Assembly (NCBI GenBank): GCA_032358255.1
Contig: JAULBX010001891.1
Coordinates: forward strand, 88,880-152,879
Reading direction: 5' to 3'
DNA length: 64,000 nucleotides
DNA from: Heterotrichella gracilis
Taxonomy: Eukaryota; Sar; Xanthophyceae; Tribonematales; Xanthonemataceae
A model generated the notes under the pieces. The model was not told the origin of the DNA. It saw only the letters and a list, made by a program, of their open reading frames with translations, and made no database searches. The translations under genes were made by a program, and so were the position numbers. Below are positions 42,732 through 52,600 of this stretch, piece after piece (the stretch's first letter is position 1; the number at the start of each line of letters is the position of its first letter).

Positions 42732-45700
42732 ATGCTGCCGCAAGTTGACGCCACACCCTCGGCGGAAGCCGGGGCAACCTCCAAGTTGACACACAGCACC
42801 AGCAATGCAAACAGGCTCAACCCTTTTGCCAAAGAGTTCCTGCCTGGAGGGTTGCCCTCACATGGCAATGGGGTTGGCCAGGTGGCACCCGCACCTGCGG
42901 CAGCAGCAGCGCCTGAACAGGGGCAGGGGGTGAACGACTTTTTGAACATGCTACCTGAGGAGGTGAGGAAACACACAGTGGCTTCCAGGTGCACGCCCTA
43001 GTGGCACACAGCCCATCCATGCTGCGCATACCTTGGCACTCCTGCCACTATGACAGTGTTGTGGACGCACAGCCCACTGATCCCAACCTGCGCATACCTT
43101 GAAGATTTTGCAACTAGGCCAGCTTTGTGCATACTCCCATTGTGTGCAATTGAGGGGTTACAGTTCAGCGCTGTTTACAAGGCCAACTTTCATATGTTGC
43201 GGGATTTGGCAGCGGCTGGTGAAGGACAGGAGTGCATGGTGTGTGGGCACTGTATGTCAACGCGTCTTAGATATTGGCAGGGCATGTAAGCGTAACTGCT
43301 GGATGTCCTTTCGCTCTGTGAACTGCACCTTTGCAACCGTCCTTCACTGCAGGTGCTGCTCGTAGTACTCAGCTCTGGAAGGAACCAGTTGAGGGTTTAG
43401 GGTGCCGAGGTGTAACCTGTGCGACATGGTCACTTGCCGCTGCAGGTGCTGCTGGTGGTGCTGAGTTTCCTTGAGGAGCCCTCCGACCTGGCTGCATGCG
43501 CCCTGGTGAGCAAGGTGGTGGGTCAGTCGGTGCGCCATGCCCCGCTCAAGCTGTGCTTTGCAAGCAGCGCCCGGCCAGGCGGGAGTGCGGAACAAGGGGT
43601 GGGCGAAGGGAAGGTGTGGGAGGACTCAGCCCAGCTGGGCACTGCCCTGCGGGGGCTTGGGGCCTGCTTCCCAGGTGAGGCGTGGGTGGCATATTGCCTG
43701 AGCGCAGTGCTGTGCTGAGCGATTGCCGCTTCAACGTGAAGTACTCTGGTGCATAATGTATTGTCCACGCGCACGCTGCGTTTCCACTTTGGCTACCACC
43801 ACCTTGCGCAGGGAGTTGTTCCCCTTCTCCCCTGAAGCACCCAAACCCCACCTACCCCACTCACCCCTGCCACGAACTCACTTCATCTGCGGTGCAGGCC
43901 AGTCAAATTTCTCACCCGCACTGCTGATCCCAGTCACCCCACCACACCTTATCATTACCACATTTCCCACTCGCCACCCCTCCCCCACTCACCACCACAT
44001 CCCCCACTCCCCCACCCACACCACCCACCCACCACCCCACACCACCCCCCGCAGGCCTGGTCGAGCTTGACCTCTCTGGGTGCCCGGCCGAGGACCCCCA
44101 CGTGACCACCATCCTCTCCACCCTCCCGCACCTCCAAGTGCTGCACCTGCCGGGCTGCCGCAAGCTCACCTCCTCCCTCACCACCGCGCTGCACGTGCAG
44201 CCGCCAGCTGGTGCCGCAGACCTTAGGGTTCCCGCGGTGCCGCCGGTGCACACGCGCCTGCAGGCGGTCAATCTGCAGCGCTGCTTCCAGCTCAACTTCC
44301 AGGTGGGGCGGATGGGGGGGGGGATGCCCTTGGTTGGGTGGGCAGGACGCACAGACGCGCTGCATGCATGAAATATATGCACTGGTGGCAGTGTGCAGTG
44401 GATGTGCCGTGGCGTGTGCCTGTGAGCCGCCCCTAGACAGATGCGCATGCGGCCAAGACAGCCAGCAATTTTCTGATCCCTGCATTTTCGAATCCCCGAT
44501 CCGCAAACTAGTGCATACACCAGCATGTCCACCCACTGCATCTCATTTTGTTGTTGACCGCTACTTGTGCCCACGCACAGGCCCTCACTGACGTGCTGCA
44601 CGCCGCAAACATGGATGGCAGCGTGGTGCGGTGCGCGGCGCTGAGCCACCTGGCGCTGGAGGGGTGGCCACCAACCACCACCACCACCACCACCACCGGC
44701 CCCCACCAGCGCCACCCCCCACCCCCCACCATGGCCCGTGCCCTGCCCCAGGCGCAGCCACAAGTTGCGCTGGATGTGGCTCTCCCTGCGCCCATCGTGC
44801 TCCAGCCGCATGTGCGGGGCCTACAGGTGATTATGCCAGTGCGGTCAATAGTGTGGTAGTGTATCAGCAGGATTTGCATGCAAATAGTACCGCTTTCCAC
44901 AATGAGTAATATAAATAAGTGTTGAGGGTTGGGCCCATCTGCCTCGCAACCCTGAATATGGCCTCAGCCTGCCGCGGGTACCTGCCTCAAAAAAATCTAG
45001 CAGGCATTATAAAACCCCAACAGTTACCCTATCTCCACTCCGCTGCCTGCCGCAGGTTCTGGCCCTCAACAACTGCACCCGCCTGACCCTGGCTGGGCTC
45101 ACAGCCCTGGAGGTGTGTGCGCCCAGGCTGGAGTGGCTGATGCTGGGGGGAACCACGCTGCAGCCGGGTGGGGGTGGGGTGGAGGGGGTGGAGGGGGATG
45201 GCGCCCCATGTGAGCGCCGGGCGCTGGTGGCTGAGGCGGTGCAGCAGTGCGAGCTGGGGATGGGAGGTGCGTGAGGGGGGTGGGGGCGTTCGGGGGTAGC
45301 TTTGGTGTTGGGACCCCTCTGGGAAAAACGGCGCTGGCGTGTTAAGGTGTATGTACACTGCTATCTGCCTTGTGCCAGGCCCCCACCTCACCCATACACC
45401 CGCCAGGTCCACACCCATCAAGCCCACATCCCCTCACACCATGTGCTCTGTGGTTCTGCCCCCTCGCCCCCTACTCATAGCACCCCTGAACCCCATGCCT
45501 GCGGTTTTTCACCCCACAGGTACACTGCTATCTTCCCTGTGCGCCACCCTCCCTGTTTGCACATATCACCTTGCTTCCACACCCACACGTATCCCAATTG
45601 CCACTGATGCTGCACCCGTACCCACACCACGCCTGAACCCCGTGCTTGCGGTTCACCCCACAGGTCCCCGCGCCTGGGCGTTCACCGCTACTATCACTGA

Positions 45701-47873
45701 GCTGTGCGTGTTTGCGCTGGCCATGCCCCGCCTGGTGGTGCTTGAGCTGACCTTCTGGCAGCACAGCGTGGTGGAGGGGGTGGGCGCGGTGATGGACAGG
45801 CTGGCGGCAAAGGTGCGAGCCCCAGGGTTTAGGGTTTAGGGTTTAGGGTTCATTCATATGAGTGCGGTGATGGACAGGCTGGCGGCACAGGTGCGTACCC
45901 TAATGAAGGGCTTGTGCGCAGGAATACTGTGCGGGCATATGATTTGACGCCCTTGTTGTGAAATCCTTTGGCTATCAGCCACGCATGTTTATCTATCCTA
46001 GCTTAGGGTTTTTGCACGTCAGACGAGGTGCACCACGTGGTATGCTTGCTTGCTGCAGCGCACCCACCCCCCCACCACCCACCCCCACCCACCACCACCC
46101 TGGCCGCAGGGCCACCACCGCAGGGCGGATGTGTGGGACATGTGCACCCTCCGCTGCCTGCGGGGGGCGCTGGCTGCCAGCCGCCCGCCACCTGGCGCCT
46201 CCCCCACCCGCCACCTGGGCGCCAGCGAGTCCATCGCGCACATGGCGGTGAGGGCGGCCGCCAGCTGCTCCTCCCAAACCAAGCACACACCGCTCCACGT
46301 GGCGGCCAGGGAGGGGCATTTGGCGGAGGCGCTGCTGCTGCTGCAGCTGGGGGCGCAGGTGCGCTGGCGGGGTCGGAGACAAATTTGTCTTAGAAAAATG
46401 AAAATGAAACGCGATGCACTGGCGGACCCACTTTGCTTCAAGTCGGAGTCACGAATAAAATTAGAAACAGACGCAGAAAATAAAGGAACAAAAATAGCTG
46501 TCCTGTTTGTGCTGACGGCAGAGGGAAGGGGTTATGTAATTGCCAATGCGTGAGTAGCATTGCAAGGTCAAGACCAAGTCCTGGCTTTTACTTGTGCCGT
46601 GGCCCAACTGCCACCTCACCTCTGGTTTCCCTCACGTGGAGAAAGCACAAAACACACAACCCAACCCAGCAGCCACCCCCCTGCACACCACCCACACCCC
46701 TTCCCTAAACCCTAGACCCTAACCTTCCCGTTCTTGGCGCAGCCGGACGCGCGCGACCGCTCGGGTGCCACCGCCCTGTTCACCGCGTGCGAGCGGGGGC
46801 ACTGCCAGGTGGCGCGTGCGCTGCTGGCTGCGGGCGCCGACGCCTGCCTGCGTAACTCGGCCGGCGAGGCCCCGCTGTACATCGCTGCGCTGTGCGGGCG
46901 GGAGGGGGCGGTGGAGGCGGTGCTGGCGCACTGCGCGGCGGCGTGCATCGACTGGCAGGTGGGTGCTGATGTGCGGTGGTGGTGGTGGGTGGGTGTGGGT
47001 GTGGTGGGTGGTATGCTTCTGCGCCTGGAATGGTGCATCAACGTTACTGATGGTGCATTGGTGCATCCAGCATGGGCGCCCATATGGTTCCCCATAGTGC
47101 GATTAAACGTATTGTGTAAATATGAGTCAAAGCACACACCCTTATCCACCGGGTCTTTACACCCTCTTTCCCAGGACCCCGCCCTCTATGGCGACAGCTG
47201 GACGCCCCTCATGGCGGCTGCGGTGGCGGACCGCCGCGCCATCGCCGCCCGACTGCTAGCCGCCGCGGGGCCTGGTGCGGGTCGACTGGTGGGCAGCGGC
47301 AACCGATACGGACAGACCGCGGTGCACATCGCGGCGCGGCGTGGGTGCGTGGAGATGCTGCGCGTGCTGCTGGCTGCTGGGGGGCAGGGGGTGGTGCTGG
47401 CGACGGATGCTGCTGGGCAGACCGCTGCTGATGTGGCAAGGTGGGGCTGGTGGTGGTGGTGGTTGTGGGAGGGGGGGTGGCAGTAGGTGGTGTGGGTTTT
47501 GCGGTACGAACTTTGGCGGTTGTTGCTCCAGGTCGTTGTTCATTGATTTTGAATATGGGATGTTAGAAGGCTGTATGTGGGTGATGCACGACCGGTGGGT
47601 TGGGGTACAGGGCCGGGGGTTTCTCCCGAGGATGTGCACAATCAGACCTTAAGTGATTAAGGTGCCCCGGCACCGGAGGCACGTGCCCGTCTCCATACAC
47701 CCCCTCCCCCTTGTGCATGCGCCCACCCGCACGCTCACCCACCCCTCTGCAGGAGCAACGGCCACGAGGGCGCCTTCAACCTGCTCCTTCATGCGCACAC
47801 GCACTCCAGGTGGCACCTGGGTGGGCTCCCCACAGGCCACCGCCCGCGCCACGTCCGCAAGGGGACCGCGTGA
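42732..47873 (+). CDS. PAM2-motif / F-box / leucine-rich / ankyrin-repeat protein
   Basis: Ten exons in perfect phase, 721 residues: 42732-42962, 43446-43674, 44055-44302, 44581-44826, 45056-45266, 45664-45812, 46110-46358, 46743-46958, 47175-47440 and 47753-47873. Residues about 28-40 (RLNPFAKEFLPGG) match the PAM2 motif that binds the MLLE domain of poly(A)-binding protein. An F-box follows directly (FLNMLPEEVLLVVLSFLEEP then DLAACALVSK), suggesting an SCF substrate receptor. Leucine-rich segments follow: LVELDLSGC, LQVLHLPGCRKL, LQAVNLQRCFQLNF, LQVLALNNCTRLTLAGL, VVLELTFW. The C-terminal third has about five ankyrin repeats (TPLHVAAREGHLAEALLLL, TALFTACERGHCQVARALL, APLYIAALCG, TPLMAAAVADRRAIAARLL, TAVHIAARRGCVEMLRVLL). 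Exon 4 contains a poly-Thr run. An adaptor linking ubiquitin ligase to mRNA-bound PABP is inference. Confidence 0.9.
43345..43470 (+). repeat. Acceptor-side copy before the F-box exon
   Basis: CACTGCAGGTGCTGCTCGTAGTACTCAG at about 43,347 is a diverged copy of CGCTGCAG|GTGCTGCTGGTGGTGCTGAG at about 43,438, the real exon start (43446). GGGTTTAGGGT lies between them at about 43,393. A TCAGCTCTGG frame change makes the first copy non-coding. Confidence 0.85.
44671..44698 (+). repeat. (ACC)n microsatellite in coding sequence
   Basis: A run of ACC triplets encodes eight consecutive Thr inside exon 4 of the F-box gene, next to a Pro-rich stretch. It is likely to vary in length between strains. Confidence 0.9.
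45781..45905 (+). repeat. Donor-side exon copy with TTTAGGG tract
   Basis: GGTGATGGACAGGCTGGCGGCAAAG|GTGCG ends exon 6 at 45812. After four TTTAGGG-type units (45823-45850) the phrase GTGATGGACAGGCTGGCGGC with CACAGGTGCGTACCC repeats at about 45,868. Confidence 0.95.
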
Positions 47874-48738
47874 GCACCAGCAGGGAGGCTACGGCGTTAA
47901 GATTTAGGGTTGGAAATTTAGGGTTTAGGGTTTACTAAGCGCCTTGGTGGTGGCGTTGGGATGGGCCCCTGTTTAAAGGGGGGGGGGTGGGGGTGAGGGG
48001 ATAGCACAGTGGCACGTTGAAGCTGCTGCCTTGTGGGTCTGCGGGAGCACGTGGAGGTGGGTGGGGTGTGGATGGAGGTGGATGTTTTGTACATCAGATA
48101 AATATGGGTCAGCAGCGTGGATTGCCATAACTAGCGCGGTAGCAGTGGGTGGCTGTGTTTCGCTCACTGGGACTCTCGGTGAGAGTCTCTATCACTCAAA
48201 ACATTTTGCATTGCGCAGTGACTCACGTACAATTTATTGCTTGTATGGTTCCACTGCTGCAATTTTTGTTTTACCGGGACAAGCTAGTTGTTCATCTCTA
48301 CAGTGGGTTTGCTCTGGCTTCTGGGTTGGAAGTGCAAATTTTAAGAATGGAGTCATATTTGGGGATCCCCCACTGAGTAATAAACACGTGGTCTCCAACC
48401 CACAACCACGATGGGCTTACAATAATCCGAGCAGTAGCTACTCTTGCTGTAATTCAAGTGTATCTTAACTCGTGCAGCTGTGTATGGTGCCACCGGGTTA
48501 TGATAAACGGACACATTGGCATGTTCACATGTGCCGTATGTTGATGTCGTACTTTCTTCCAGAAGCGTTTCGCCAACGCAGGGGCCTCGAGCATAAAACT
48601 GCTGCGTACCACCATTGTAAGCACAGTGAGTAGTTAATCTTCCTAAGACACGTTTGGGTTGGCGACCACTTTAATACCTTGTGGCATGCATTTTGGTCAG
48701 TGGCATGCGTTTTGGTCAGTGGCATTGGGGGGTGAGCC
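47874..48738. other. Intergenic region
   Basis: GGGTTTAGGGTTTAC-type repeats at about 47903-47935 and a poly-G tract near 47,979. No coding exon was found. Confidence 0.5.
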
Positions 48739-49671
48739 ATGGTCACCAGCACCGTGATGCAAGCAGACAACTGCACACCCAGAGATTTTGAAGACGATTC
48801 CTTGTACTTTTCCACTGTCACACCAACCAGTGAAGGGTCTTGTTTTCATGGGGATTTCAGCATAGCAGATGCTCCCACCACCAGCAGCCTTCCAACAGAG
48901 TACCCCATTTTCCTCAACCAGCTGGGGTTTTACGACCAGGGCTTCGTCTCAGATGTCATGGGGTATCTTGACGCACTTCCAAACGACCCACCTGGCAACA
49001 CAATACGCATGGAGCTCCTGGAGTGCCTGACTTCAGCACCCTACATTGCCACAACAGCAGCCGATGACCAAGCGGTGGGTGAGATCCTGGGGTTGATGAG
49101 CCATTCAGACCCAAGTGTGGCAGCCTGTGCGCACAACTGCGTGACCAAGGTCCTACAAGGAGTGTGCGTGGTGGCCAGCTGTAGCATCCTGGCCCTGGTG
49201 CGAGAGTCACTGTGCAGCGCCTTCAGAACCCGGCTATGCACCCAGACTTCGTTGGATAACAAGAGACACTGTCTGGCCGTTCTACTCAAGGTGTTCAGAG
49301 AACCCGGCAAGTCAAGTGTGTGTGCTTGCGGATATGGAGACTGCCCACTATGGCTGGCAAAAGCGGTTGTCCTTGACAACTTCACCAGCATCTTGGAGGC
49401 TTTCAAGGACGCCAGGATATGCACGCAGTGGGGCTTGCAAGGAGACTGCAAGCCCCAAGCAACCACCTCCAGTTGGAGCTTTCCCCTCTGGTTGGACACC
49501 TGCGTGTCTCAGCAGGCATGGGGGGTGGGGGAGCTCCAGAGGGAGATGCTACCAGCTATAAAGGCCCTTGCCATGGACGTTTGCACACCGCCAACGGTTG
49601 CAAACTCTGCTCGCCAAGCAGTTCTTGACGTGAAGCAGCAGCTAGTAAGGTTGCGCCTGTGCACCCCTTGA
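48739..49671 (+). CDS. Intronless protein of unknown function
   Basis: A single open frame of 310 codons from ATG 48739 (context GAGCCATGG) to TGA. Not recognised. The first about 60 residues are Ser/Thr/Asp-rich; the rest is Leu/Ala/Cys-rich and looks alpha-helical, with segments such as QAVGEILGLMSHSDPSVAAC, AHNCVTKVLQGVCVVASCSI and MLPAIKALAMDVCTPPTVAN that suggest ARM/HEAT-like packing. Cysteine content is high. Its position just after the F-box gene and its lack of introns, in a stretch where every other gene has many, could mean a retrocopy or a recently arisen gene. No paralog is visible in the window. It could also be one exon of a larger gene, but the stop is followed by no plausible exon. 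Confidence 0.6.
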   Translation: MVTSTVMQADNCTPRDFEDDSLYFSTVTPTSEGSCFHGDFSIADAPTTSSLPTEYPIFLNQLGFYDQGFVSDVMGYLDALPNDPPGNTIRMELLECLTSAPYIATTAADDQAVGEILGLMSHSDPSVAACAHNCVTKVLQGVCVVASCSILALVRESLCSAFRTRLCTQTSLDNKRHCLAVLLKVFREPGKSSVCACGYGDCPLWLAKAVVLDNFTSILEAFKDARICTQWGLQGDCKPQATTSSWSFPLWLDTCVSQQAWGVGELQREMLPAIKALAMDVCTPPTVANSARQAVLDVKQQLVRLRLCTP

Positions 49672-52171
49672 ACACCACTTCAGATGATGTTGGCAATGCC
49701 CTTCCCATGACAGTTTTCTTCCCATGCCAGCCCATGCTGGCTGCTGTTCTCTTGCCCATGATACTATAGTAGACAGTCCCTGCTTTTGCCCCGCTGTGTT
49801 GACAACTTTTGCAGTGTTCACCTTTGAACAAACAGACGTGGTATGGTACCGTATGATGGGTGCGATCGCAGAATTCGAATCAGTGCCTCTTGTAATTTGG
49901 TGCTAGTTGAGCTCTGTGTGCCTGACAAGTATGCGGCTCCTGACCCTGTACCAGTGCTGGTACACAGTGCGGTACAAAAGATACTGATGAATTGGCTGCC
50001 AAAGCCTTTGGCAAAAGTACAGTTGATTTTGATCACGAGGGCTGAAATCCTAGCTGGAAACCGAGACAGGCTGTCCAAAGTGTGCAAAAGCTTCTATCCA
50101 CTGGTTCCCACAAAGCTTCTGACGAGATATGCGCCTCCAAAAGAAACCTTCAGTCAAGGTTTCAACACCCTGCAAGTTGTACACTTCGATCTGCTCGTTC
50201 TCCAGACGACTCCGCCATTGGCTGGCCCTTTGTTCCAGTGCTTTCAGGAGACAGGCTCTCGCACGACCCAGCTGTTACCATGGGGTCGCCAGTTACCACC
50301 CAGAAGGGTCCTTGTCTACGGGGCAGCAGGGCATAGCGGCGTACTCAATGGCCACTTCTGGAGTGGGCTATGGGACCCAGCACGCATGCCTAACGCTGTG
50401 CACCAAGGCGATATGGGCGCTCTTGGCTTCCTGCCTGGTGGGTGCAACTGTAACAATACGTGTAACTGTGCATGGTGGGCTGCACACACGCCGTGCACAC
50501 TACACCGGCCAGTGTCGCCTTTACATGCGGGGAAAACGAGATAATACGAGTTTCCTGTGGTGTTTGCCACCGCAAGCCCCCTCTGCTTGGTTGGGTCGTC
50601 GTCGATGCATCGTCGCCACGGTTGCCATACAGTTTATGATAGTCCGGCTGTGGCCAGCCGTTGTGCGTTTTGAAGTCTTCGACAGTGGTCTTTGGGTTGA
50701 CAGCTGTTCTAGAAGACAAGTCTTGGTTTGCACAGCCCAACTGGCGTACCAAGGACACTTTCTCTGTCCACCAATTCCGTATCTGTGGGCAACCCTTCCA
50801 TGCCCAGATACCTTTGGGGCTGGCCAAGGGGGTTGAGGCTGCCGTGCGTACAGTTGTTCTCCCGCATCCCGTTGCACTATGTTTGGTCTGAGTCGTTTTC
50901 CAAGGCTGTGTCAGGCGTCCAATTTTGTTGGTTTTCCCAGTCGTACACCGGTTCGTTCTGGCACAATGCTTTAAAGGCAGTGCTTCTCGTTAGGCACCCC
51001 TTTCAGTACCTTAAAGGAACTGCGCGACTTCTGACAGCTATTAGCGTCGTATAGGTTTTCGCCCCTTTCTTCGCCCACCTATCTGTTTGGACTGTGGTTA
51101 CCTACGTTTAGTCGTGCCGAGCTACCTGAGTTTGCCTGGTGTGCCTAGTGATGTCAACAGTGAAGTGAACTCAAACGCGAAGAAGCAAAATCGTCCAGCA
51201 AGACCTAATGGGGGCCGTGGTGTTTGCCCAGTGGGTTTTGCAAGTTGGCTTTCGGAAAGCTGTGCAGTGCCGCTTGTAGCGTACATCGCTGCAGCCACAC
51301 CACGGTCCATGGATGGTCCACAGTTTTGGCACAGAAACACACCGACCCGGCTGTGTATGTGTGCACCAGGCTGCTGCTTGGCTTGGGTAGCGTTGCTACT
51401 GGTACGCAGTGACTGCCGTGAGACGCGCAACACCTGAGATTCAAGGCCTCGGGCAACCTATACTACACCAAACCCTGCGCAGCACAAGCATGACTGACCT
51501 GTATTGCTTGGTGCAGGTGGCTGGGCAGGCTTGGGCCTACTTGGTGCACCAAGACACGCTGAGTGAGGGTTTCCTGGCAGGTGGGCACCCAACTCTTCTC
51601 TATAACACATGCCTGATGGGTTGCTGCATATGCAAGTGTGTACTCCACCTGGCATGAAGTCATCTTGCCTGTATCCGCCAGACCTCCCCATACAAACGGA
51701 AAGGGGCACTCCTCAGTGCACTGGGTTGACACCGTCTGACAGTGGGTCAGTAACGCCCTGCTGTGCCTTTGGGCATCCCATACCCCTCACACCATTTCGC
51801 CTGTGTCTGGATCATGGCCGTCAGGCAACCTTGTCGTACAAAAGCGGTTGCCCCCCCACCGCTGGCAAGCCAACAGGCTCCTTAAACCACACCCATCCAT
51901 ACCACACCTTGCAACAGCTACCCTTCACACCCTGCCCCCATCCAGCAGTCCCCACCATCACATTGCAGATACCAAACCACATCCCTACCCACCACATCGC
52001 AGATACCAAACCCCTCGACATTATCAGCCCCGCCCAAGGTAGCTCAAAACCCCTGGTCACAAACCATATGCGTGTAAACAGGCCTTCCAAAAACCACGCC
52101 CACCCCACCCACTCGCACCACCGCAAACATGCACCAGCAAACCCATATGCCCCCGCCCACCACCACCACAG
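49672..52171. other. Long stretch without a recognised gene
   Basis: Overlapping open frames on both strands at 49,843-50,836 show no family motif, and no reverse transcriptase, integrase or transposase signature was seen. The upstream exon(s) of the receptor-like kinase (signal peptide) should lie in the right-hand part but could not be picked out. Confidence 0.4.
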
Positions 52172-52600
52172 ATACCAAGCCCCTGGTCATCATCAGCCCG
52201 GGCCTCACCGCGGGTGGCTGCCGGTGTAGCCCCGAGCCCCTGGCCGCGCAAACGCACCGCTCCTACCAGCGCTCCCTCTACGCGCACTGCTACTTCCACT
52301 TCCCCGATGTGCCCATCCCCGTGTGCCGGGTGGACACCTCAATACCCTGCACGGGGTTCCCGGCGGTCATCAACAGCGAGGGCGTGGCGTGGGACCTCTG
52401 TTTACCAGGTGGGTGTGCAGCGCCCCAGCGTGGGGTTGGGGGGTGGTGCATGCTGGGTGGTGGTTGTGCCGGCACAGCTGTGTGTGGGGTGCAAGGACAT
52501 GGAGCAGTGGATGTGGACACCTCAAAACGTCGCACAGGGTTCCCAGCTGTCTTTGACAGCGAGGGCGTGGTGTGGGACCTTGTGTACCATGTGGGTGGGA
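51955..52600 (+). repeat. Exon-edge copies around the first recognised receptor-kinase exon
   Basis: Acceptor side: GCAGATACCAAACC at about 51,964, GCAGATACCAAACCCCTCGAC at about 52,001, and the real CACAG|ATACCAAGCCCCTGGTC at 52,172. Donor side: the exon end containing GTGGACACCTCAA, GGGTTCCCGGCGGTC and GACAGCGAGGGCGTGG-type phrases (52328-52408) recurs at about 52,513-52,600 with GTGGACACCTCAAAACG, GGGTTCCCAGCTGTC and GACAGCGAGGGCGTGG, again followed by a GT. Confidence 0.9.

Noticed and set aside
49843-50836. Overlapping open frames as a retrotransposon
   Set aside because: No reverse transcriptase, RNase H, integrase or protease motif, and no long terminal repeats were seen.
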